Positions 49,260 to 60,846 of a stretch of 64,000 bases of DNA are shown one piece after another. The notes below the pieces were generated by a model. It ran no database searches and was not told where the DNA came from. It was given only the letters and a program-made list of their open reading frames with translations. Within the stretch, counting starts at the first letter, position 1; every line of letters begins with the position of its first letter. The stretch comes from Eremophila alpestris peregrina (Eukaryota > Chordata > Aves > Passeriformes > Alaudidae): NCBI GenBank assembly GCA_009792885.1, contig WMCF01000015.1:11855033-11919032 (forward strand). The letters are read 5' to 3'. The translations under genes and the position numbers were made by a program.

Positions 49260-49560
49260 AGCCACGTTCTTATGAAAAGTGTATTTTGGTCTTGGAGATA
49301 GACTTAAAAGCTAATTACAAATATCACAGCCAAGTAAGATGCAGTCAGGGTAATTTCTGTTAGCTGTGCCCTCAGCTAACTTATCTGAACACCCTACAAA
49401 GCAAATCAGCAGTGAGGCATTAGATAAGTTAAACACCGCTTTGGTAAAGCAAGTAAAAGATGCAGCTGCTAAATTTAAAGCTGCAGAAGAATTCAGAATA
49501 AACCAGTTAACATCAATCTATTGACATCCTTTAATAAAATCTTTACTCTGCAGAGATGAT
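49260..49560. promoter_or_regulatory. Candidate conserved non-coding stretch
   Basis: Non-repetitive sequence with AGCTAATTACAAAT, AGCAAATCAGCAG and two TTAGATAAGTTAA / CTAACTTATCTGA-like GATA cores. It looks more constrained than its surroundings, which is a subjective judgement. Confidence 0.25.
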
Positions 49561-52500
49561 GAAGATACTGCACCCCTAGAAATGGGGAAGACATGCTATA
49601 AAATGCAGTAAAACCTGTTCTGGACATGCATAATTGTCAACTTTCTCAGAGTATTTAAAGCAATCTTTTAATTTATTGGAACTTATCACTATAATATTTA
49701 CTTGATTTAAGGTTCCATATATGCATTACAGGATGACTTGATTTTAATGGGTCCCCCTCCTCCCAGGCATTTTTTTCTATTGGATAAAAAGGCAAGAGAT
49801 CTGTACAGTTATTATTAGCCTGAATTCTCAGTATCACAGATAATGGAAAGCAGAGAAATCTGAGCCCAAATATCTGCCTGGTTCTTCAAAAACAGCCTCT
49901 GGGTTTCCTAATAAAAATGTAGCTTTTCTTTGTTTTTCTTTAAGAAGAAGAATTGCTTTAATTCTCAAGGAGACAAAAATAAAGCACCATATCTAAAAGT
50001 AAGGCTCAGCCTGACCTTGAACAAATTCTGTAAGGAATTAAGGTAAGAAAAATTTATCTTATGGGAAAAAGAATCAACCTTTTTTTTTGTTGGTTTGTGT
50101 CCACCTGTTACAGAGGTGTCTGTACCACTTCTCAGGTACCTAAGAAACAGTCTAGCAGAGCTCTGAACTTATTTGTAAGCTCTCAAGTGACTCTCTGCAG
50201 TTCCAGCTGAAGAGGGATACAAGGCAGCTAATTTGCTACCACCAAGGGAAAATGTTATAACATAAAAACATTCCCTCCCTTAGCTTCAAAACTGTCGAGT
50301 GCCTAGGGAGCCTGACTATTTGTAGAGCTGATACTCTGCATATGCTTCCTCTGTTACTGTTACACGCATACATCTGGCATCTGTCTCTGTGTTAAACAGA
50401 CTTAATTGTCCCCAGTATTACTGTGTAGAAACCCTCTAACCTAGATGGGTAATATGAAAGAAATAAATGAAAGGATTGATAGGATTTTTTTTGTGGCATT
50501 GTTTCTGCAATGAACTCTGTACTGCAGCAATAATAAAAATATTTTAGCTGTGCTTTCTGTGTAACTTTAGGTAGAAATTATGTTCTTGTCTTAGCATGGC
50601 ATTTGCCCTTTGTACAGTCTTTTAATCAAATGGGGTTCTTTTAGCTGGAACTCTTTTTTTTTCTATTTGTTCTTCTTTTATTTTTTTCTTTCTTGGTTGT
50701 TTATGACCCCTCTTTATCCACATCAGACTTCAGAAATTTTAATCATTTGCTAGACATAGCTGGACTGATTCTGAAGAGATGTCATTTCTTTTGGTTTTTT
50801 TTTTAGGTGTTTTCAGGGGGACTCTACATGTTAGCACATTATTCAGATAACTGTTGCCAGCATAGCCAAGACTCAGGCAACGCACTTGATTTCAGATTTC
50901 ACTATAGTTTTAAAAGATCAAAGAGCATGGCAAATCTTGCTCTTTGGTTAGACAGACCATGCAGAACATTAATACTCTAAAAGATGGAGGTAGTTGCATA
51001 GAACTAATACTAAATTGAAAGCTTTTTGAAGTTACTTTAACCTTTGTGCCAATGTTCATCGCAAAATCCCCCAGCAAAGTAAAAAAAAAAAAGGCTTTTA
51101 ATTGAGGAAACACACAGAAATTTGTTCTTCCTGTAAAATAAGAGTGAGAAAACAAAAACAAAAAAAAGTTGCTCATTTGACATCTGAAATTAGTCATGAT
51201 AGCAAAGATGAAATACCCTCAAGGTGCTTCTTCTACTAAGATTTATTTCTTTGAGCAAGACTATAAAGCATAGACTTTCCTAATGCAGCTGTACCTGCCC
51301 AACTCTATTTAGGAATCAGAGTAAAGCTATTCCTACAGCTGAGATCTTCTGAAGAGCCTGACTTCCTCCTACCATGTGCATTAAACCCTACAGGGGTAGG
51401 AAGAGAGGCCATAGGTTTTTCACCCCTCCTGTTAAAGCTTTATTATCTTGCAGCAGGGAAGCAAACCAGAGAGACCCTCCATTTAAACTTCTGTTTAAGG
51501 GAGAGTTCTTGTCAGTCAAGGTACTGAATGCAAGTCCACAGGATGTAAATTCAGACGTTGAATATTAGTTTCATCAGTGACATAGCAACAGCTATAAAAC
51601 AGAATAATCTCATTCAAGGAACAGAGAAAGTCACATAATCTAATTTTTGACAATTTAAATTAGGCTACAATTCTTATGTCATCTCTGGAGACAATGGAGA
51701 GGGATGGATTCAGAGAGCCATTTAGAATGCCATTGAAAGGCTCCAGACTAGAACACTTCATAGGTAGGTCTACCTATCTTCACATGCATGGAGCTGATGT
51801 CCTGAGATTGTCTACATCCATGTCAGGGATATATATCAATTGGTCTGCCTTTTCCTATAAGCTGAGTTAAGGTTTTCAGCACTCAGAAAAATGTCTGCTT
51901 TGAGTCTAACAGCCAAATATTGCTTAAATTAATGTAGATGGGATTGAGGTGTGTAACTCAGCAACAAGTCCCCTTTTCCACACTGTGCTCTTAATGTACA
52001 TTATCCTACCCATGGTGAGAAAATAGTCCCTTTGCAAACTAATAGCTAAGTGATACCAGACGCATATAACTTCTGGGAAATCCACAGAATATTTGTCAGA
52101 TCAAGTTTCATGGTATTTTTCCACTGAGCACAAATTTCCTTCTTCCCTTATACTATGCTGGCATGCTTATAACAAGCTACTACTATTTTTTTTACAGAAT
52201 TAAGACTTGTGACAAATTGCTGCACTTTGAATGCCTGAAGGAACACATTGGGATCTGATGTTGTTCATAAGGGAAAATTGTAGCTGATCCAGACCCCTCT
52301 CGCAGCTGCAGCCCTGACTCCTAGTTCATATCAGAAGCATAGCAGGGAGTGACTTTGCTGATGTACAGATTCTTCCACAATTGCTAAAACAAGATATTTG
52401 ATGTGGTGTGAAGGGGCATTTTGTTTTATTTTTATTCCTGCAATTTAGCAAGAGAAATACAGATCAGATTATCAACTCTAGTTTGTCTCCAGAGCAAGCC

Positions 52501-53472
52501 AGCACATTGCCAGCTTAACCAGAACATCATCCTGTCTCCTGAGGAATCTGGGGGTAGAGCCAAATCTGTCCAGCCATACCTTGCTTTTTGAAGCCCAGGC
52601 TCTGCTGGCTCACTGATCTATCTGAAACCTGAACACAGCAGAGAACTGGACACCTTGCAAACCTATTGATATAGAGCAGCATATTTGGAATTCCCACCAG
52701 TTGCTGATTCCATTCTCAGAAATCTGATCTCAAAAATTTTATCTTAAAGGCTGAGTAGGACAGAGTTCTTTCATTAACTAAATCTGTTGGTTTCAAAATC
52801 AGCCCAAATATTGCTTTTTTAAATAAATTCTCAGTTAAAATTTGGCATGTGCTTTTTGATTCAACAACGTTAAGTTGGTATTTCTCAGAGTCAGACTACA
52901 ATGATAAACACCTGTCAACAACTTTGTTCACAAAATACTAGTAACAGCCCTCTGAAAAGCTGATACACTTATTTAGAGGTTAATTTTTCTTTAAACATAA
53001 TCAAGTGGAAAACCAATGGTGGTAATCCTGTAAGTGGACCTGCATTATCAAATGATCTAGTGAAATTTTACCACAGATCATAGATTTGATAATCCGTCAT
53101 AGATTTAGGGACTGCAGCTTTAAGGTCATCTTGATATACAAATAAATTCAATTCCAGCTTGATGTTACAAAGTGTCTTCAACGAGCTCATTTGCTGTTCA
53201 TTGCACCTGCACTTCAAGAGGCTTTTCAGGGCTTTTACTAAGACAGAGAAGTAAGGCTAATATTCACAAGATACACCGAGATAGAATATGCCAGTGTAGA
53301 TATTTTCAGGTTTAGACCATGAGCTTTTTTGGTAGCTAAGGGCTATTAAAAAGAAAGTAACTATATTAAAAAAAAACCAAAAAGTAAAATTAGTATGGGA
53401 AAATAGAGGGAAATTCTTTGTTAGGCTAAACAGTCTGAACAAAACGGTCTTATGTAGATCTGGTTTCCAAGA

Positions 53473-53473
<1 letters not shown>

Positions 53474-53510
<37 letters not shown>
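53474..53510 (+). repeat. Poly(A) run of 37 bases
   Basis: Uninterrupted A from 53,474 to 53,510, followed by GAAGAG and more A. CR1 LINEs do not leave poly(A) tails and no processed pseudogene was recognised on its 5' side, so this is probably a homopolymer microsatellite. Its length may be a sequencing artefact. Confidence 0.9.
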
Positions 53511-53512
<2 letters not shown>

Positions 53513-54239
53513 AGAGAAAAAATAATGTATTAAATTTAAATGTTTATGTAAACCATCTTCCCTAAAGTTTCCTATGACTAATTCATTAGAAATTAATTTG
53601 TTTGAAATCTTTCTTTGAAAAAATAATATCTAAAATAATATATTTATTTTGCTTACTGTGAAAATATGTTCTCTAAAACAATCAGAAAATGTTGTTCTGG
53701 AATGTAATTGCCTATTAAATTTCAAAGAGGAAATCAAAGAGTGGTAAAAATACAGGATAAAACATTTCACACAGAGAGGGATATGTATATTTCAGTCACC
53801 TTTTATTTTCTGACTTTGGAGAGGAAAATAATGCATTTTCTATAAGCTTTCAGTGTCCCAGTTAGCCTGCTCTAACTATGATGACAACATGCATCTTTGA
53901 TGACATGGATGAATACATCTAAAATTCAAGTCTTCCTTCCAGCAAAGCTGTAATCCAGTACAGAAGGTCAATGACAACCTGCCTTTTAAGGCCAACTGTT
54001 TGTGAGTAGCAAAGCAGCGTTTTCTTGTTAGGAATTTTCTCTCTGCTTTGCTATCTGATTTCTGCAGGGACATACATCTATTTACCACACTAAATCCTGT
54101 TGTTCATATTTTGCATGTAACATATTCTTTATTCATTTGCTAGAAGTAGACAAACAGAACTGGGTTTTTTTTGTCCAGCAGTCTCCAAAGACTCAGCCAA
54201 CTCTAGCTAATCCCCTCCTACTTACTATTCAGCAATCAG

Positions 54240-54800
54240 TGTCTGCCAATAGGATTTGGAAATCCCAAAAGACAGCGTTTAAAGGGAAGGGTTAAATTCA
54301 GCTTATGTAATGCAATTCTCTGTTCATGGGATAATTCATCATATCCAAGGAATCTGTTCCATGGAGGGACCTAAGGCTGCCAATTAAAATAAATTAAACT
54401 AGATGGATAGCCATCTGAGTGAATGAGATCTCTGCCACGATCTGAAGCAACTTTATTAATGGTGAGAAGCTATGTTGGTAGAGACAGTTCTTTTAATCTT
54501 CTCCAAAGGACCTCATATTCCTTGCAGAAAGTTGCGTTTGGGAGGTCTGGAGTTAAGCTCCCTGAGAAGCAAGGATATTAAGAGAAACCTGCTGGGGTAC
54601 TTGATTTAACATTAAAGTGAATTTATCAGCTACTCCCAACTTTTTGAGAGGCTAATTGAATTATCAAAGGCTGCAATGGGAAATGTAAAGCCTTCTGAGA
54701 ACAGATTTGTAATATAGATAAAATCCTTAACTCATGCCATGTGATTATCTTAAAATGTAGAAACAGCCTGGGTGCTAAAACACACCTGAATTTAAGATTT
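54240..54800. promoter_or_regulatory. Candidate conserved non-coding stretch
   Basis: About 560 bases free of repeats and simple sequence, with TTATGTAATGCAATTC (C/EBP-like), CCAATTAAAATAAATTAAAC, ACTTTATTAATGG and GCTAATTGAATTATCAAAGG (homeodomain and TCF/LEF cores). Inference from composition only. Confidence 0.3.
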
Positions 54801-56409
54801 CTTTTGCCTGCCTAAAGACTCTCTGTACCCACCAAAACTATGGGAAAAGTTAAGTGTTTGGGACAGGAAAAAGACAAATTTTTTAAAAACGTCTATTTCC
54901 ATTTCAGTGTCTTCAGGTGTGCTAGGTGGTCAGGGTAAGTTCCATCAAATTTGTTACCCTAGGAAAAAGGGTAAGTGCTGTCCAATTCATTGCTCAACTG
55001 TTAACAGCATAAACTTTTATCTTTAAGTTTTTAAAGGCATTCAGGAAGGATATACAACTTCCCTAATTTTCAATGAGATTACACCTGACTACAATCAAAG
55101 ATGAAGGCATCATCTGCATGAAGTAGGGCATAAATGGTGATGAAAATGCTGCTATTAGCCTAGACCATAATATCATCTGTGAAAGTTCAACCTTGCCTAA
55201 AATTGTGCAAGATAATTACCTGAAAGTTTATTTTTATTTTTTAATTATGTCACTTCCATATATCTATTGTTGTGGAATTGTGAAACAGATCCTGGCAAAA
55301 AAGACTAGTGGATTGAGAGTATGTGAGTCTGAAAGAGTTAAGGACCAAAGGCAATCTATTATATCCCACTGACATTTTGCAAAAAGATCATTTTCATATA
55401 AATAAACAGTAATGTTCACAAAGATGTTGTTGGAGACAAAGCTTTTTCTACAATACCTATATTGTCATATGCTTGTTGCAGAATGTATGACAAATACTTA
55501 ATTACCCTACTGACAATTATAAAAATACTTTTAAAAGTAGAAAAGAAAAGCCATGTTAAAATTCAAACTATGAGTAAAGCTTTCATGGCAGAACAAAAGA
55601 TATAAGACTAATTTTGCACCTGTTAACCTCCTATGCTGGGATCAAGTGCAGTTACAAAAACCTGGAGGAAATCACTGCATGAAGAGGTGAAAAGAGGTGA
55701 TTGTAAGAAGTGTGAGTACAATTCTATACCCATAATAAATTCATTTCGGAGTGCAAGGACATCTGTTAAAATGCTTTCTCTTACCAAGAAGCTTTAGAGA
55801 TATTTGAGAAAAAGCAGGTAAAGAGTCACAAAAAGAGGATAATGTATTAAAATGCTGTAAGGCATCAGAAAGAACATATACTGTAATCTTATTCTATGAT
55901 AAAAGTGTATCCTGTCCCATGAATCCAACTGATGACAATTGTGAATAATTACTAATTATACCAAGAACCAACAGCATATCTCTTATGCACAAAGCAAAAT
56001 ATCTGTAGCAGTCTCAAGACATGCTGTATTGTTTGCATTGTCCCTTTCATGAAGACCTTTATTTATTTTTTATTTATTTCCATTTGTATTTATATCCCTT
56101 TTACAGTGACCCATTCATTTATCTCCCTCTTATGGAGGCCTTCTAGAGGAGTGCAGAATCCATAAATCAGTAAAGAGGACCTGGGACCAGATCAGGAAAA
56201 GCTGAGGTGCTATTAATATCCCTAATTCATTCCTCTAAATAGAAATGTTCTGTTTTTATGAGGAGAGAGACAACAGCCCCCTGCATTCAATAAATGTATA
56301 TTCTTTCAATATATACAAATCAAATGTCTTGCCAGTCTTCCAAGACCCTCAGAAGTAAGTTTGTTTGTCCCTGATTTTTGGAGAGCCATTTCACTGACAA
56401 TTACAGATT

Positions 56410-56545
56410 TAACAGAATATTCTGAGTGGGAAGGGACCCACAAGGATTTTCAAGTTTTAAGTGAATGTCCTGTACAGCGATTGAACCCAAAACCTTTGCA
56501 TTATTAGCATCATGCTCTGACCAACTAAACAAATCTTAGTGGCCC
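56410..56545 (-). mobile_element. tRNA-Ile-derived SINE with CR1-type tail (TguSINE1-like)
   Basis: Minus strand, head at 56,545. It starts GGGCCACTAAG, then a tRNA-like region: TTTAGTTGGTCAGAGC (box A zone), anticodon loop CTAATAA (tRNA-Ile AAU type, 56,507-56,501) and box B GGTTCAATCGC (56,487-56,477). A tail follows with CCTTGTGGGTCCCTTCC and CAGAATATTCTG, the wording of a CR1 3' end. This head-and-tail plan fits the passerine family TguSINE1, whose retrotransposition is thought to use CR1 machinery in trans. It is slightly decayed and lies in the sense orientation of PCDH17. It is a SINE, not a working tRNA gene: the acceptor stem pairs poorly. Confidence 0.85.
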
Positions 56546-56616
56546 ACATCTTTTCACTTTCCATCTGTCACCAGAAGAAAATTAAATTTTTTAAAAATTT
56601 TGAATATTTTTTGTGA

Positions 56617-56746
56617 GGTTGGCTGGGACTTTGAGCAACCTGGCCTAGTGCAAGTTTTCTCTGTCTATGGCAGGAGGGTTGAAAGTAGATGGATCTTTAA
56701 GATCCCTTCCAGCAGGAGCTATTATATGATTCCCTGATTCTCTGAT
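56617..56746 (+). mobile_element. CR1 LINE 3' end fragment
   Basis: Contains TTTGAGCAACCTGGCCTAGTG, CTATGGCAGGAGGGTTG and GATCCCTTCCAGCAGG, and ends GATTCCCTGATTCTCTGAT, a decayed CR1 terminus. It lies only about 70 bases from the SINE at 56.41-56.55 kb but on the opposite strand, so the two are separate insertions. Confidence 0.85.
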
Positions 56747-59700
56747 CTTTTTCCCACTAATATTTCTATTCATGACCGTTCTGTCCTCCTTCAGCTGCTC
56801 CAAGGGGCCGTCAGTGTCCCTGTGATTGGTTCTGTTCACTAGACCAGTTTCAGTTGCACTGCATACAAAGATAACATGGTCACAATAACACACAGTGCCA
56901 TGAGCAGTGGAACTAATTAAAGCTTCTTTTCTGAAAATTTTTGTATTGACTAACATGTCTTGGAAAGCACAGTCTGTTTGAAGCTTTCTGAGTAACTGAG
57001 GCTTTGTTAATGACTTTCTTCAGTCAAGAGTCTTCAGCATCTAATAACCTGTGACATCAGTTTTCCACTGATATTGAACACTTATGTAGTCCATTACAGC
57101 TGTCTATATCCACAAAATTTGTGGAAATTTACTTTTGAGTCCTGCATCCTTGGATAGATACTGGTTCAGAAGTTATGGGTAATCAGGGAAATGTGCAGAC
57201 ATGGAATGTAATTTCATAGATTTATTATTAAAATCCCCTGAAAATATATATAAAAAAAATCAAATTATTCTTTCCATAACTGTTGTTGAAAGACAGATTT
57301 CCCTACATATGATTTCTCTTTTTTCCTTGAATGTTCGGAACAGACTTAGGAGATCATTAATGGTAACATAACCTACTTATTGGCCAAGTTTTTCAAATAT
57401 GGCTTTTTAAGCAAATCAATGTAAAATACGATTAAATGACTCCTCATGGAGAAGCAAATTACCCTGATTATCCTGAAGAAATTCAATAATTATCAGATTA
57501 TGCTGAAAAAAATCACTAAAATCTCCAGGTTGACTCTGACACTGAACTAACTGAGACACGTCCACTCAATGTACAGCACTGCTCTGTGTTTACAGCTACA
57601 CACAGTTACACCTTGACAAGGAATGTCAGAGGGACATAGCACCAGATTATTCTGATCCTTGCATGCCTCCAAGGAAGGTGTCCATGGTTGAGATAGGTGA
57701 CCAACCTCTCACCCTGGCATATGGAGTCCTACTGAAGATAATCAACATCATGTGCGTACTAATGTAGATTTACAGCTGATCTAAATCCCTAATTCGGTGG
57801 ATGGAGATGGATCAAATTGGCACTCCAAATATCTAAATGTAGATGTGGGTTACCATCCTTTGGCAGAAATACTTGCAAATACTTGATTCCCTACCCTAAA
57901 TATAGTCTTCTGTAACAAGACACTTTGAAAAGAATTTTGTCAGTGATTAGGAGCAGAGCTGCAGAAATGGCATCCAATTGGTTTCTTTTTGTTTCTGTGC
58001 TAGGGAAAGTCCTATTTTGATTAATCACTCTTGCTACAAAAATGTGCTATTTTTTTCACAGCAGTTTTCAAGAAAGCTGTCTTGAAATTTCTTGGAAGAC
58101 ACGCTCCAGCTTGTTGTGCCCAGCTGCGTTACATCTCCTAACACATTCACACATGATTGATGAAAATCCTACACAAGTCAAGAAAGAACTAATTTAATTC
58201 ACTTTAAAATTTCTATCCCTTCCATAAGAAAAAAAGATCACCTAGTGCTACTTTAAAAAATCAAGCAGGTTAGCTTCTGTACTCACACTTGGAGCAAAGG
58301 ACATGAACGAAGTTTCAAGAGATAATAGGACAAAAATTAACCACAAGAGGCCAACATATTTCTATCAGAGCAAAACATAAATATTAGGGGGAAGAAAAAA
58401 ACCTGAAGAAGTACTAAGTGTTAAGAAGCAATTCCATCCTCCAGCATGAACTATATTACAGACCTCCAGCCAACAACAGATATCACTTATTGGATACAAC
58501 TTTAGTTAAGTAACATCCAAGATCAGTTCACACAAGTGAGGCAACTTTATTAAAATAAATTTTCAGGCCAACAATCTTTTACCATAGAAAGCTTAAGCAT
58601 CTAATTTTCTACATGAGATGAAATCTTTTAAAATGGAGAATTTGTCAGTGGATCAATATAAGGAATTCAAAGCATAAGCAAAAATTTACAAGTATGTACA
58701 CAATATGTGAGGAAGCATGCAGTAAAGGGAATGTGGGGTATATACCTGCTTTTTCTAAAGGCGACATCTTATTAAAATCAAAATAAAATCAAAAAGGAAT
58801 CTGTGATCATAAAAATCTAACAGTCTGCTCCATAAAGCATTTTAAACTAAACTTTTAGTCTATTTAAATGATACTGGTTAAGCTCAGCTGTGTTAGGTAT
58901 GGTTTTGTTTGATTGTTTTGGATTTTTTTTCCCCTACTGATATTAAACAAAAGTAGAAAATCAAATGTTATTTGTCTAAAATGCTCTACACAAGACTGCA
59001 TTTCAGCACATTTTAACTTGAAGACTGTTTTATCAACATTGCTTCTGTCATAAATACATAGCAAAATTGTACGGCTGTAATCACTTCCATAATCTCAAGT
59101 AAAGAATTCATTCTTCTTGGTGGGAAAAAAAAAAAAAAAGTGATGAATTTTAAAAGATGTCCAAAAGTGGATGCTGGCTAAGGTCTAACTGAAGTTGTTC
59201 CACATATACAGAGTTTTTCAAAAGGAGGTGAGATGAAATGAACACAGCAGGACTTTTTATCATATGCACATCTAGAGGATCTCCTCTTAGGAATAAATCC
59301 TGATATTTGTGGCGATGAACAGGAGAAAAACCTTCTGAAAAGTATGCTTGCTTTAATGAAATATAAGCTATTGCCAAATATGTAAAAGAAATATATTATT
59401 GATAACTACTTTAATTTTTTTTATATTTCATTCTTCAGTCTTTTGTTTCTCATCTTGGTCTTCTGCTTTTTCTGCCCATGTTTCTCTTATTCTGTTCCTT
59501 CAGCAATGTGTGTAATGTTCTATCAATGCTATTTAGAGAGCTGGCATATGGTTTTCTGAAGTCACCATAATTTTATCTTTCATTGAAAAAAAATATCAGG
59601 AACTAAAAATAAACCATAGAATTAATCTCCAAATCTGAACAAAAACCTGAGTGGTTATCACCTTTGATTATTTTAGTTTGAATATTTTAATGAATTCTGG

Positions 59701-60765
59701 GGATTCCCCTTATGAAGTACAGATTTAATAAACTCATAACTGCATACTGACTGCAGCTACTGACACCAAATGAGAATCAGTCATATTCACTCCCATAAGC
59801 AAAAAGCAGTAATACTGCTTCAAGCTTCATGGTTTTGGTCAGGTATAGAATTTCTCCCAGCACGAACAGGCAGGTTGTAAATGAAAACTTTCTCATTCTT
59901 AGCTGAAATTTGTGTCTTTCAGTAAAGTAGGTAATAATAAGACAAAATATTTCATGCTTTAGCAAAAACTGCCTTTTCAATAAATTTAGACTAGGTAGTA
60001 ATGAGCTGTATTCTTCAGGGTTTAATCTGTTTTTTAAAAAAGTGGGAAGTCATTCTTCTGCCCTGCTCTCAGGTATTAAGTCCGTACATCTTTTATGTTG
60101 ACAGTTCAGCTTCAGGCTATAAAATAGAAGAACCTGTTCTACATCTACTATTTAAAAAAAGAGCAGAAAAACTAAACCTCCATCAATCCGCTGTCTTTGT
60201 TTTATGGCTTATCTGTGGCAAAAAATGAATCATAAGAAAGATTTGTTCTGAACCTACAGACAGATCCATCAACCTACCAGCACCTGTGAACCATGCATTC
60301 CTGCAGAGATTGGTCCTAATGGTGTGGCTGGGATTTTAAACATGATATAACATCAAACTACTGCTATTCACTTGCAGTCTGTAATAAGAATGTATTTAAA
60401 GAAGGCACATGCACACAGCACACCCAAAGTAAAACAGGTTCATACGGTCTTTTTTTACACATCTGTACTTCTTTCAAATAGCATGCTTTCTTTTAGACCT
60501 CTATCAGGACCAAAACAAAGACAGTGGTATCATTTTAAACAGGTTTTTTAAGTCCAAATCTCTTAAATGCAAAATTAATACAAATATGCAGTTTCTTCAC
60601 CAAATTATTTGCATGGTCTTCAAGCAATAACTGTCCATCAAGCTCTGATACGTGGTTTTTTAAACTCCAACTTTTCAAAAAAACAAACCCTACACATCTT
60701 TATAATCTCACATGTAAATTTTGGATCACAAGAGAAGATGGCTAACAGATGAAGTATTTGCTCAC

Positions 60766-60846
60766 CTTGAAGCAGATCAACAGACTGAAGTCTACTTGTG
60801 ATGGTATGAAGGGTGAGGATAGCAAAGGAAAGCAAAGTCGGGAATG
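60766..60846 (-). CDS. Candidate symmetric cassette exon in PCDH17 intron (81 nt)
   Basis: Seen on the minus strand: an acceptor ttttatttttcaag ending at 60,847, an 81-base segment, and a donor CAAG|GTGAGC (GT at 60,765-60,764). Read in the phase required by PCDH17 it gives 2 bases, 26 open codons (FPTLLSFAILTL...SVDLLQ) and 1 base. Entry and exit are therefore both phase 1 and inclusion would keep the frame. Against: the encoded stretch is hydrophobic, unlike the rest of the cytoplasmic tail; it does not resemble the known human residues before the Glu junction; and open frames this short are common by chance. Confidence 0.25.

Noticed and set aside
56475..56541. tRNA-Ile gene
   Set aside because: Box B and the anticodon loop are recognisable, but the acceptor stem is broken and a CR1-like tail follows. 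It is the head of a SINE.
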